Of a stretch of 64,000 bases of DNA, positions 49,602-57,717 are shown one piece after another. The stretch's first letter is position 1. The number at the start of each line of letters is the position of its first letter. Source of the DNA: Kitasatospora sp. NBC_01287 (lineage in GTDB: Bacteria > Actinomycetota > Actinomycetes > Streptomycetales > Streptomycetaceae); assembly GCF_026340565.1 (NCBI RefSeq), contig NZ_JAPEPB010000001.1:2232001-2296000 (forward strand), in the 5' to 3' direction. Position numbers and translations under genes: made by a program. Below the pieces are notes generated by a model. That model ran no database searches and had not been told where the DNA came from. It saw only the letters and a program-made list of their open reading frames with translations.

Positions 49602-50977
49602 CGCGCCCCCTCCCGGTTCCCGTCCGCGTTCTCGTCCCGCGCCAGGCCCACGGCCAGCGCGTGCTTGCACGGCCCGCGCCCGCCCCGGTACTTGGCCCAC
49701 CAGAGGCAGGTGCAGCTCAGCTTCCCGTCCGCTGCCCGCCGCACCCGCTGGACGTGGTCGCCGACCGTCACCAGCGCGCCGCCACCCTCCTCCCGGGCCA
49801 CCGCACCGGCCGCGACCAAGGCGTGCGCTGCCTGCAGACGCGGGTTCTGCGCCTCGGCGCGGCCGGAGTCGTACGGCAACTGCCGGTGGAAGTACGCGGC
49901 CTCGGCGGTGTCGTAGCCGATCTGCCCGGACGTGCCGAGCCGGGTGAGCGCCGCGCGGACCCGCTCGACGCTCAGCCCGGCCTGTTCGGCGAGTTCGGCC
50001 GGGTCGACCCGGGGCTCCCAGGCGAGCAGCACCGACACCAGCTCGGCGTCTGCCGCCGCGTCCGCTCCCGCGAGCGCGTCCAGCACGCCGCCCTCGCCCG
50101 AGAAGCCGCGCGAGGCGTCCGGCGACAGAGTGAGCGTCAGCCGCATGCCGGGCAGCACCACCTCCCAGGCGGCGGCCATGGCCGACGGACCGCCAGGTGG
50201 CCCGTACACCCGCAGGGCGAGCGCGTGCCGCAGCACCCGCTGCAACGCCACCAGCCGCTCGGGGCCGGGCAGGCAGACCGCGCCGGGGACGGGCCGGCTG
50301 GTCGGTCGCAGCGTACGGCCCGCGGGCACCACCCACTGCCGCACGGAGCGGCCGTTGCCGCGCGGGAGCGAGCGCAGGAAGCGGACGGCTTCGGATGCCG
50401 GTACCTCGGCGCGCAGGTCGAACCCGGCGGCCAGTACCTGGGTCTCGGCGAAGCCGCGAAGCCAACGGCCGGGCAGAGGGACCTTCTTCTCGACCACCGG
50501 ACCGTCGAGGGTGGCGACCTCCAGCGCGTCCGGGCCGACGGCCAGGCGCAGCGGGTCGGCGGCGCCGATCCGGCCGAGGGCCTCGCGGAGTGGGTTGTTG
50601 ACGTCGACGTTGGTGGTGCCGTGGCCGATCTCATCGCCGTCCAGCCCCTCGGCGAGCACGTCGAGGCGGGCGTAGACGCCGCAGCAGCCGGAGAAGGACT
50701 CGAAGCGAAGCCGGTCGCCGTTGGCCGTCACCACCGGATCGAGCGAGGCCCGCGGTTGCGGCTGGTAGTACCGGGCGGCGGCCACGTCGGCGACCGCGAG
50801 CAGTGCTGCTGCGGCGGGCGCGGGTGCGGTGAGGAACCCGCGGAAGAACTGCGGATTGGCCACCAGGCCGGCGGGTGTGGCACCGCCCGAGGTCTCCAGG
50901 GCGAGGCTGCGCCCGGCGCTGCTCTCATGCACGGCGGAGGAGCGGAGATAGGCGTACGTCTGTACGACTTGCGTCAT
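49598..50977 (-). CDS. SWIM zinc-finger family protein
   Basis: 459 residues from ATG 50977 (MTQVVQTYAYLRSSAVHESS). The long N-terminal region is of the DUF-type found in streptomycete SWIM proteins; a wHTH-like part follows (DPAELAEQAGLSVERVRAAL). The C-terminal SWIM finger CTCLWWAKYRGGRGPCKHAL has the CxC...CxH zinc ligands. SWIM domains bind DNA or proteins. It forms a two-gene operon with the DUF6493 gene. In other genomes this pair sits near AAA ATPase/VWA genes of MoxR type; none is present here. Confidence 0.82.
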   Translation of the reverse strand: MTQVVQTYAYLRSSAVHESSAGRSLALETSGGATPAGLVANPQFFRGFLTAPAPAAAALLAVADVAAARYYQPQPRASLDPVVTANGDRLRFESFSGCCGVYARLDVLAEGLDGDEIGHGTTNVDVNNPLREALGRIGAADPLRLAVGPDALEVATLDGPVVEKKVPLPGRWLRGFAETQVLAAGFDLRAEVPASEAVRFLRSLPRGNGRSVRQWVVPAGRTLRPTSRPVPGAVCLPGPERLVALQRVLRHALALRVYGPPGGPSAMAAAWEVVLPGMRLTLTLSPDASRGFSGEGGVLDALAGADAAADAELVSVLLAWEPRVDPAELAEQAGLSVERVRAALTRLGTSGQIGYDTAEAAYFHRQLPYDSGRAEAQNPRLQAAHALVAAGAVAREEGGGALVTVGDHVQRVRRAADGKLSCTCLWWAKYRGGRGPCKHALAVGLARDENADGNREGAR

Positions 50978-51088
50978 GGCCAGGACGATAGGACGTGATG
51001 CCGACAGATCCGATTTCTGCAACCCGCCCCTCCGCTCTCCGTGATCCAGATCACACGACGCCCGCTCGCCTTCCGCCGGCGTGGGCAG

Positions 51089-51237
51089 GTGACCGACACC
51101 ATCGGACCGGACTCTTCCGGCCGCCGAACGCGACTCGTTCATCGACCTGCTCCGGATCGAGGAGCTGGACAAGGACCTGTTCCGTGACCGATGCCATGCC
51201 GGGGCGGCGATGCGCACCTTCGGAGGTCAGGTCGCGT
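51089..51237 (+). pseudogene. Remnant of an acyl-CoA thioesterase II (tesB-like) gene
   Basis: GTG 51089 starts a frame MTDTIGPD that is lost, but the frame beginning near 51094 reads AAERDSFIDLLRIEELDKDL, then FRDRCHAGAAMRTFGGQVA. That is the N-terminal signature of TesB-type thioesterases (LLxLExIExxxFRG...VFGGQVA). A one-base frameshift separates start and domain, and the sequence stops resembling TesB after about 51237, where the convergent minus-strand gene ends. About 250 residues are missing, so this is a dead fragment. Confidence 0.65.
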
Positions 51238-52036
51238 CAGGGAGGGTGACTGCCGGGAGCCGCGCGAAGAACCGGCGCAGCACACCGGAGACCGCCGAGA
51301 GCGAGGCGGCGCAGGCGAGTGCGGCCAGGTGCTCCAGGCCGGCCAGGTTCGGCAGCGCGACCGCCTCACCGATCATCAGCACGTTGACGCCGATCGCGGT
51401 GCACCAGGCCCGGTGGCGCCAGGCGACGCAGAGCACCAGGCCGACCACGGCCGCCGACGGCCCGGTGTCCCGGACCTGGGCGAACCAGCCCGGCAGGTGG
51501 TAGAGCCGGTGGGGTCCGTGCGCCACGCCGAACCGGGTGAAGAAGGTGCCCGCCAGGGTGCAGGCGTACCCGACGACGAGCGTCGTCCGCAGCCCCAGCA
51601 CCAGTTCGGCGATGCCGAAGACCAGCAGGACCTGCGCCAGCGCGCCCCACACCGGCAGGTCCAGCGCGGGCACGAAGAGCGAGAGCGGGGTGCGCAGCAG
51701 CGCGGTGCCCAGCGGCTGGACGGCTTGGACCACCCCGATCCTGGCGGCGAACGCCGCCCCGCCGGGCAGGTGCTGCGCCACATCGAAGACGACCACCAGC
51801 GCCACCGCCGCCATCGTGAACGGCAGCACCGTGAACAGCCGCAGCATGAACAGCCGCACCGCGGAAGGCCGCAGCGCGAGCGGCCGCAGCGCGAACGGCG
51901 GGGCGTCCCGGCGGCGCTCCGCCAGCCGTGCCCGTGCCGCGCCGAGCAGTTCGCCCCATTCGGCGTCCAGCGCGCGGCGTGCGATCCCTCGCGCCCGCGC
52001 GCCTCGCGTCGACTCCTCCAGCGAGGCTTCCCCCAT
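51227..52036 (-). CDS. Rhomboid-like integral membrane protein
   Basis: 269 residues from ATG 52036 (GGAAGGG upstream). A basic N-terminal region with 15-bp LRP-type repetition precedes six or seven membrane helices. DTGPSAAVVGLVLCVAW carries a GxS-type serine and the last helix region has LEHLAALACAA with a His, the order of a rhomboid Ser-His dyad, and GYACTLAGTFFTRFGVAHG resembles actinobacterial rhomboid-like proteins. Whether it is an active intramembrane protease is not shown. It lies 125 bases downstream of the LanM gene on the same strand. Its 3' end overlaps the tesB relic. Confidence 0.6.
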   Translation of the reverse strand: MGEASLEESTRGARARGIARRALDAEWGELLGAARARLAERRRDAPPFALRPLALRPSAVRLFMLRLFTVLPFTMAAVALVVVFDVAQHLPGGAAFAARIGVVQAVQPLGTALLRTPLSLFVPALDLPVWGALAQVLLVFGIAELVLGLRTTLVVGYACTLAGTFFTRFGVAHGPHRLYHLPGWFAQVRDTGPSAAVVGLVLCVAWRHRAWCTAIGVNVLMIGEAVALPNLAGLEHLAALACAASLSAVSGVLRRFFARLPAVTLPDAT

Positions 52037-52161
52037 TGGTCCGCGCCCTTCCGGTTGTTCGGTTGCGGCGGGCGGACGAACGCCGTGCCCCGCAGAGCCA
52101 TCGCACCGGAGTGGTCCATCTTTTCTCTATCCGGTCCCCAGCCGGATCGCGGAACGACTGG

Positions 52162-55100
52162 TCAGCCCGTGGCCACGGGGCCCCTTGCCGCTCCGTCGCC
52201 CGCCCGGCCGAGCAGCAGCGGCGAGGCCAGCCGGTGTCCCGGGCGCATCCGCAGCAGCAGGTTCAGCACGCCGGCCAGGCCGGGCATCAGGCCGGGCGAG
52301 AAGGCCTCCCGGGCCAGTCCGCCGATCGCGCCGTGCTCCTCCAGACCGCTGAGCAGCTCGGCGTCGGCCCGGCCGCGCTCTCCGCCGCGCGGCGGGGCGG
52401 CCGCGGGGCGGCAGTCGCGCAGCGCCGCCAGCAACTCCCACAGGCCCAGGTCGCCGTGGCACAGGGTGTGGGTCCAGCCGAAGCCCTCGCGCAGCGTGGC
52501 CGAGCCGGCCCGGCGGGCCGTCTCCAGGTGCGCCGGCTCGCCGGTCCGCCGGTAGAGGTCGGCCGCCGCCAGGCCGATTCCGGTGCTGCCGTGGCACCAG
52601 GCGGTCGCGTGGTCCACGCCGCTGGTCTCCCGCAGGTCGGCCCAGGCGCCCGCGCTCGGCAGATACAGCGATCGCTCGAAGTCCATTGCCCGAGCGGAGA
52701 GTTCGCACCAGCGCACGCGGTCCGCGGGCGAGCCGGCCGGGCTGAGCGCGAGCCTGGCCAGCGCCCAGCCCATGCCCGTGGCGCCATGCGCGAAGCCCCC
52801 CATGGCCGCCGGGAAGAGCGCGGTGGACCAGTGCGCGCCCCGCTCGTCCAGCACCGCCGTCCGCTCCAGGTGCCGGCCCGCCAGGGCCGCGCCGTCAAGC
52901 CAGCGCGCCACGCCGGTGGCCTCGGCGAGCCCCAGCAGCGGGACCACGGCCCCGGCCGCGCCGCCGAGCACGTCCAGCGCCCGGTCCGCGGCGACCCGCT
53001 CCCCGTCGAGCAGGCCGGCCCTGACCTGGGCACGCTCCAGCAACCATTCCTCGCCGAGCAGTTCGTGCAGCGCCGACCAGGTCCACACCTGGGAGGCGAG
53101 ACCGGTGAAGCCGCCGATCTGCCGCACCGGCGCCTGCTCCTCGGTGGCGGCCAGCACCCGCAGCCCGCCCCTGAGCACCTCCTCCAGGCCCTCGACCGGG
53201 TCCGCGTGGCCGGCCGCCTGCTCCTGCCGGTACTGGGCGAGCGCGAACAGCACGCCGCCCTGGCCGCTGTAGAGGTCTGCGGTGAGCGGCCGCACCGCCC
53301 AGCCGACCTCGGTGAGCACCGGGCTGATCCAGGTCGCCGTCCCGTCCCGCCCGCGCACGGCCGCCGCGCAGATCGTCCGGACCGCCACGGCGGCCAACCG
53401 GCGCCGGCGCTCCTCGGCCCGCCGGGCATCCGGCGCTGTGGCTGGTTTCTGTGTCCGAGCGGGTAGTTGACGCTCATTCAGATACGCGCCCACCAGCGCG
53501 CCGCGGATCACCTCCTGCTCCAGCGGCAGATCGGCGCCGCGCCAGTCGCACAGCGCGGCGTCCAGGGCGGCCGGGTCGACCGGGCCGCCGAAGACCGGGA
53601 CATCACCGAGGAGCAGATCGGCGATCTCCGCCTCGATCACCGCGGCCTCACGCGGCGCGATCGGACTGCCCGCCGCGTTGCGGGCCAGGATGTCCCGGGC
53701 CCGGACCAGGGCGCCCGCCGGGTCGTGCAGCGAGGCCGGGTGCCAGAGCATCCGGCCGATCTCCATGTAGGTCTGGGTCGGGCGGCGGATCAACCGGACC
53801 TCGCAGCCGTCGAACCCGGCCAGTGCGGACCGCAGTTCGCCCTTCTCGTCCAACCGGCGCAACCGGTCGGTCAACTCCGCGAACCCGTGCAGGACCTGCT
53901 GCCAGTGGCGGGACAGCACCGGAGCCGGACTGGGGTGGTTGCGGGCCGAGCGGAACTCGACGGCGGTGAGCTCCATCCGGGCGGTGTCGCGCCCGCCGTC
54001 CACGATCACCGGCATCGGGATCAGCGGCTGCTGGCCCGGTAGGCCCCCGGCGGCCGAGAAGTCGACCCCCGCCAGGGCGTAGCCGTCGATCCGCAGTGGC
54101 AGGATCCCGGTGCGCAGCACGGTGGTTCGCACCGTGCGGGCGGCGAGGTCGACGGCGTCGCCGCGGCCGCTCGGCCCGGTCTCCGGATCGGGGGTGAAGA
54201 GGCTCTCGGCGTCCACCACGACCGGCACCGGGCCGTGCGCGAGCAGGTTCTCGGCGTGCAGGTCGGTGCCGCCGAGCAGGCGCATCACGGCCAGCCAGTG
54301 GCCCAGGTTCCGGTAGAACAGGGCGAGTTCGTCCTCGTCGCGGCAGTACGCGTGCTCGACGTGGGCGGCCCAGCCGTAGTGGTCACCCGCGGCGGCGGCG
54401 CCGGTGGCACGGTCGGCGGCACGGTCGGCGGGAGCCCCGGTGCCGACCATGGCGAGCACCTCGGGCACCCGGATCGGGGCGGCGGTGCCGTCCGGCAGCA
54501 CGGCGGCCAGGAACACCCGCAGCACCGCGTCCACCTCCAGCGGCCGCGGCTTGTACATCACCGTGCCGCCCGCGAACCGCACCCGCGCCACCGCGTGGCC
54601 GCCACGGTGCTGGTCGCCGACGCCGAGCTCGACTTCGAGCAGCGCTCCGGGCGGGCCGCCCAGCAGGGCGCCGATCGCCGCCCGGTCCCGGACCAGGCGG
54701 CGGGCCAGCGTGAGTCCGGCGTCGAGTTGCAGCCGCGCGGCGGCGGTGACCCGCTCGGGCAGCCCGGGGTAGCGCCCGCGCAGCCCGTCCAGGTAGTCGC
54801 CGGTGACGGCGCGGCGGATGAAGCTCCGCCAGCGGGCCCGCTCGTCCGCCCCGGCCAGCTCGCCGGCCAGGGCGGCGGCGCGCAGCTCCAGCAGGAACAC
54901 CCGGTTCAACTTGAGCTGCAGGGAACGTGCCAGGGCGGCACCCAGGGCCTCGCCCAGCACCTGCCGTTCGGTGACCGCCAGGCCGGCCAGCGCCGCCAGC
55001 TCGCGGTCCGACTCGGCGAGCAGCGGGGCGGCCAGGGCGCGGACGGGCTCGGCGAACCAGCCCTCCGCCACCGGCTCCGCCGCGGCAGTGAGCTCGGCTG

Positions 55101-55170
55101 CGGCTCCGGCTCCGGCTGCGGCTGCGGTCTCGGTACCGACCTCGGTACCGGCCTCCTGCGGCATGGGCAC
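52162..55170 (-). CDS. lanM: Class II lanthipeptide synthetase LanM
   Basis: 1002 residues from GTG 55170 (AGGAGAGG upstream; ATG 55164 equally possible). N-terminal dehydratase domain: VMYKPRPLEVDAVLRVFLAA, GTDLHAENLLAHGPVPVVVD (kinase-like catalytic loop), TQTYMEIGRMLWHP, SLHDP. C-terminal LanC-like cyclase: DLYSGQGGVLFALAQYRQEQ, GFAHGATGMGWALARL, zinc ligands in AWCHGSTGIG and LCHGDLGLW. It phosphorylates and dehydrates Ser/Thr and adds Cys thiols to form lanthionine rings in its precursor. The likely substrate is encoded 139 bases upstream. No LanT, LanP or immunity gene is adjacent. N-terminus is Ala/Glu-rich with 6-bp repeats. Confidence 0.93.
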   Translation of the reverse strand: MPMPQEAGTEVGTETAAAAGAGAAAELTAAAEPVAEGWFAEPVRALAAPLLAESDRELAALAGLAVTERQVLGEALGAALARSLQLKLNRVFLLELRAAALAGELAGADERARWRSFIRRAVTGDYLDGLRGRYPGLPERVTAAARLQLDAGLTLARRLVRDRAAIGALLGGPPGALLEVELGVGDQHRGGHAVARVRFAGGTVMYKPRPLEVDAVLRVFLAAVLPDGTAAPIRVPEVLAMVGTGAPADRAADRATGAAAAGDHYGWAAHVEHAYCRDEDELALFYRNLGHWLAVMRLLGGTDLHAENLLAHGPVPVVVDAESLFTPDPETGPSGRGDAVDLAARTVRTTVLRTGILPLRIDGYALAGVDFSAAGGLPGQQPLIPMPVIVDGGRDTARMELTAVEFRSARNHPSPAPVLSRHWQQVLHGFAELTDRLRRLDEKGELRSALAGFDGCEVRLIRRPTQTYMEIGRMLWHPASLHDPAGALVRARDILARNAAGSPIAPREAAVIEAEIADLLLGDVPVFGGPVDPAALDAALCDWRGADLPLEQEVIRGALVGAYLNERQLPARTQKPATAPDARRAEERRRRLAAVAVRTICAAAVRGRDGTATWISPVLTEVGWAVRPLTADLYSGQGGVLFALAQYRQEQAAGHADPVEGLEEVLRGGLRVLAATEEQAPVRQIGGFTGLASQVWTWSALHELLGEEWLLERAQVRAGLLDGERVAADRALDVLGGAAGAVVPLLGLAEATGVARWLDGAALAGRHLERTAVLDERGAHWSTALFPAAMGGFAHGATGMGWALARLALSPAGSPADRVRWCELSARAMDFERSLYLPSAGAWADLRETSGVDHATAWCHGSTGIGLAAADLYRRTGEPAHLETARRAGSATLREGFGWTHTLCHGDLGLWELLAALRDCRPAAAPPRGGERGRADAELLSGLEEHGAIGGLAREAFSPGLMPGLAGVLNLLLRMRPGHRLASPLLLGRAGDGAARGPVATG

Positions 55171-55308
55171 GTCCTCTCCTCTGCACCGCGGCCCGGGCGG
55201 CCGCGTTCCGGTGCCCGGACGGACGGACCGGGCGGTGAAGAGCCATCGGCGGCGGCCCCGCGGGAACGGGACCGCCGGCGGGGCGGGACGGGGTGCGGTC
55301 AGCGACGC

Positions 55309-55509
55309 TCAGCAGCAGAAGGTGTGCGTCGACGCCGTACAGCCGCTGCAGTAGGTGAGCAGGCCCTCGTAGCTGTCAGCGAGCGCGGCCTCGGCGGCGG
55401 ACCCGCCGACGTAGAGCGGGCCCGCCGGGTTGGCCTGGCCGTAGGCATCCTCCGCGCCGCCGAGCCAGGCCGCGACCAGTGCGTCCGCCCGCGTTCCGGT
55501 GATCGGCAT
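55309..55509 (-). CDS. lanA: Class II lanthipeptide precursor (LanA)
   Basis: 66 residues from ATG 55509, chosen because GGAG stands 9 bases upstream; ATG 55524 lacks a site. The leader is acidic and Ala-rich (MPITGTRADALVAAWLGGAE; GGSAAEAALADSYEGLL) with no double-Gly site directly before the core. The C-terminus TYCSGCTASTHTFCC has four Cys (CSGC and terminal CC) and six Ser/Thr, enough for up to four thioether rings. The gene precedes lanM on the same strand, the usual arrangement. The core boundary is inferred; I do not recognise a named compound. Confidence 0.85.
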   Translation of the reverse strand: MPITGTRADALVAAWLGGAEDAYGQANPAGPLYVGGSAAEAALADSYEGLLTYCSGCTASTHTFCC

Positions 55510-55547
55510 ATCACTCAACTCCATTCAGGTGTTGACCAGTTGTCCGC

Positions 55548-55820
55548 TCACGGTAGGACCGTATCTACACGCTGGCTGCCGCGAATTCCAGCCATCTTCA
55601 CCTGAGCTGCCACGCTACTCCTGTGCCTGGCCGGGCAGTTGGTCAGCCCTTCAGCTCCCGGCAGAGCGCGAGGGCGTCCGGCGTCCGGCGTCCGGACCGA
55701 GGAGCGCAGGGGGCGGAGAGTCCGGGCGGCGGCCGGGTCCTTCAGTGTCCCGAAATGGCCCTGGCCCTTGCGCTTGCGCTTGCGCTTGCGCTTGCGCTTG
55801 CCGGTGAGGATACGAGCCAT
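55548..55820 (-). CDS. Possible small basic protein with Lys-Arg repeat
   Basis: 90 residues from ATG 55820 with AAAGGAA five bases upstream. It begins MARILTGKRKRKRKRKRKG, where the (KR)n run comes from a 6-bp microsatellite, and continues with an Arg/Pro-rich tail. No family recognised; a nucleic-acid-binding or non-functional peptide is possible. It is divergent from the DUF1304 operon and shares its operator region. The overlapping frames are also open, so coding is uncertain. Confidence 0.4.
   Translation of the reverse strand: MARILTGKRKRKRKRKRKGQGHFGTLKDPAAARTLRPLRSSVRTPDAGRPRALPGAEGLTNCPARHRSSVAAQVKMAGIRGSQRVDTVLP
55767..55802. repeat. 6-bp microsatellite (CTTGCG)5 CTTGCC
   Basis: Five exact hexamers from 55767 plus one with a terminal change. 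Unit-number changes would not break any frame but would alter the KR run of the minus-strand ORF. Confidence 0.92.
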
Positions 55821-55853
55821 GTCGTTCCTTTCCGGTCGGCAGGCCGCGCCAAC

Positions 55854-55904
55854 TGATTTCATGGACAGATGTCCATGTATAGTAGACACCTGTCCATGAA
55901 ATCA
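55854..55904 (+). promoter_or_regulatory. Operator/promoter of the DUF1304-TetR operon
   Basis: A perfect 15-bp inverted repeat (55854-55868 with 55890-55904) flanks TATAGT (55878-55883), a probable -10. The left side contains the palindrome ATGGACA-GA-TGTCCAT (55861-55876) and the right a half-matching TAGACACCTGTCCAT. Two TetR dimers could clamp the promoter. The transcription start would fall just before GTG 55921. Confidence 0.7.
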
Positions 55905-55920
55905 GCGGTGGGAGCCGGCA

Positions 55921-56283
55921 GTGAAGACGACAGCGGATGTCCTGGTCGGCCTGGTGGCCGCCCTGCACGCGTACTTCCTGGTGCTGGAGATGTTCCTGTG
56001 GGAGAAGAGGCCGGGCCGCGAGCTCTCCGGCTTCGACCCGGCCATGGCTCGGGCCACCGCGCCGCTCGCCGCCAATCAGGGGCTCTACAACGGGTTCCTC
56101 GCCGCGGGCCTGGTCTGGGGTCTGATCGCCGCCGACCCGACGGGGTACCGGGTGCGGGTCTTCTTCCTCGGCTGCGTGCTGGTCGCCGGCCTGTACGGCG
56201 GCGCCACGGCGAACCGCCGCATCCTGCTCGCCCAGGCGCTGCCCGGGGCGCTCGCACTCGCCGCCGTCCTGCTGAGCCGTTGA
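55921..56283 (+). CDS. DUF1304 small membrane protein
   Basis: 120 residues from GTG 55921. Four membrane helices with the family sequence LVGLVAALHAYFLVLEMFLW, ANQGLYNGFLAAGLVWGLIA, FFLGCVLVAGLYGGAT. DUF1304 proteins have no proven role. It overlaps the TetR gene by 4 bp (TTGA), and the operator upstream suggests the TetR protein represses both. Confidence 0.9.
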   Translation: MKTTADVLVGLVAALHAYFLVLEMFLWEKRPGRELSGFDPAMARATAPLAANQGLYNGFLAAGLVWGLIAADPTGYRVRVFFLGCVLVAGLYGGATANRRILLAQALPGALALAAVLLSR

Positions 56284-56849
56284 CCACCACCGCGCCGGGG
56301 GACCCCCGGGCCGCCCGGACCAGGGCCGCCCTGCGCCGGGCGCTGCTGGAGGAGTGCGCGGAGCGCCCGCTGGCGGAGGTCAGCGTCGCCGCGCTGGTGC
56401 GCCGGGCCGGAGTCGGCCGCGCCACCTTCTACGTCCACTACGGCGACCTGGAGGCGCTGGCCGTGGACGCCTGCGCCGACGTGGTCCGAGAGGCGGTGGA
56501 CGCCCTGCACGCCTGGCGCGGTCTCCCCGACCCCGCGTCCCCGCCACCCGCGCTGCCCGCCTTCTTCGCCGGCCTCACGCCGCACGCCGGTCTCTACCGG
56601 GCACTGCTGCGCCCGGGCGGCGGCGGCCCGCTGGGCCTCGTGCTCCACGCGGACCTGCGGGCCCGCAGCCGTGCCGAACGCGCCCTCGCCGGCGCCCCCG
56701 AGCCCGACCTGATCGCCTCGGCGGTGGCCGCGACCTTCGCGGGGGTGCTCGCCGACTGGCTGCACGGGCTCGTCGAGGGCACCTCCGAGCAGATCGCCCA
56801 CCAGGTCTGGCGCCTGCTCGTCACCCTGCACCGCATGCCGCTGCCGTAG
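56280..56849 (+). CDS. TetR/AcrR family regulator
   Basis: 189 residues from TTG 56280 overlapping the DUF1304 stop. Helix-turn-helix: ARTRAALRRALLEECAERPL, then EVSVAALVRRAGVGRATFYV, then HYGDLEAL. Helical C-terminal domain with LPAFFAGLTPHAGLYRALLR and IASAVAATFAGVLADWLHGL, like TetR_C_7/C_8 members. Probably autoregulates through 55854-55904. A 22-bp-stem terminator follows. Confidence 0.88.
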   Translation: MTTTAPGDPRAARTRAALRRALLEECAERPLAEVSVAALVRRAGVGRATFYVHYGDLEALAVDACADVVREAVDALHAWRGLPDPASPPPALPAFFAGLTPHAGLYRALLRPGGGGPLGLVLHADLRARSRAERALAGAPEPDLIASAVAATFAGVLADWLHGLVEGTSEQIAHQVWRLLVTLHRMPLP

Positions 56850-56874
56850 CACGCGGGCACGCCGGCACGCGAGC

Positions 56875-56922
56875 GCGAGGAGGGACCGGGTCCCCCATGC
56901 GGGGGACCCGGTCCCTCCTCGC
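56875..56922 (+). terminator. Terminator hairpin after DUF1304-TetR operon
   Basis: 22-bp perfect arms (56875-56896 and 56901-56922), 4-base loop, 25 bases after the stop. Confidence 0.9.
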
Positions 56923-57019
56923 GGTGGACGTCCAAGTCCCGGGCCGACTGCGATCTTTGTGGTGACGGAGGGCGAACACCCGCCGCCACCACCATCGGCC
57001 ACCCCTGCGAGGAACGACC

Positions 57020-57589
57020 ATGCGCAAGCTCATCGCCGCCATCGCGCTCACCACCACCGTCGCCGCGGCCGGCACCACTGCCGGCACCGCCGCCGCCTCG
57101 GCGGCCCCACTGCCCGCACCCGACGCCACCGGCCGGATGAGCCTGCGGGGTTGGGCCCTCCTCAACGAACACGGCCCCGGCCCCAACCCCGGCGAACGGC
57201 TCACCGCGCGGGTCGACGCCCGGACCACCGACGGCCGCACCCGCGGACACGCCACCGTCACCCACGTCTTCGACAACGAGGGCTCCGTGCGGGTCGAGAT
57301 CAGCGTCGACTGCCTGACCGCCGACGGGAGCGCCACCGTCGTCACCGGGAGCGTCGACTCGGCCACCTTCACGGTCCCCGCGGGCCGGCCTCCGCTGCCG
57401 CCGGAGCCGAGCACCTGGCATCCCGAGGCGGCCCTCACCTTCTACCCCGCCGACGCGAACGGCGAGCGCCGGGTCGGCTGGTCGATCGCGAGCACCGCGG
57501 ACCCCGCTGTCCCGCCCTCCGTCACCAAGTGCGCCCCCACTGCCCCCGACCTCTGGACCGTCCAGGGCGGCTTCGCCCTTCGCCGGTGA
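57020..57589 (+). CDS. Secreted protein of unknown function
   Basis: 189 residues from ATG 57020 (GAGGAA upstream). Signal peptide MRKLIAAIALTTTVAAAGTT with cleavage after the ASA at about residue 28. The mature domain of ~160 residues is beta-rich: VDARTTDGRTRGHATVTHVF, VRVEISVDCLTADGSATVVT, LTFYPADANGERRVGWSIAS, and two Cys (VDCLT, TKCAPT) likely disulfide-bonded. Repetin-like streptomycete secreted proteins look similar, but I cannot name a family firmly. No catalytic motif. Confidence 0.7.
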   Translation: MRKLIAAIALTTTVAAAGTTAGTAAASAAPLPAPDATGRMSLRGWALLNEHGPGPNPGERLTARVDARTTDGRTRGHATVTHVFDNEGSVRVEISVDCLTADGSATVVTGSVDSATFTVPAGRPPLPPEPSTWHPEAALTFYPADANGERRVGWSIASTADPAVPPSVTKCAPTAPDLWTVQGGFALRR

Positions 57590-57596
57590 CGGGTGT

Positions 57597-57662
57597 CGGA
57601 TCGCCCCGTGACCGGTGTCCGGATCGCCCGGTGACCGGCGCGCCCGGTGACCGGATCGCCGG
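57597..57662. repeat. Imperfect GTGACCGG/GGATCGCC repeats
   Basis: GTGACCGGTGTCCGGATCGCCC and close variants recur about three times between the secreted-protein stop and the hydrolase start. Non-coding. Confidence 0.6.
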
Positions 57663-57717
57663 GGGCGCGCCCGGGAAATCGCTTGGCCGGTGCGCCGTCC
57701 GCCGTCAGGATCACGGG

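Noticed and set aside
49661..50998. 445-codon plus-strand ORF opposite the SWIM gene
   Set aside because: Low-complexity translation, while the minus strand has the CxC...CxH finger and a coupled downstream gene.
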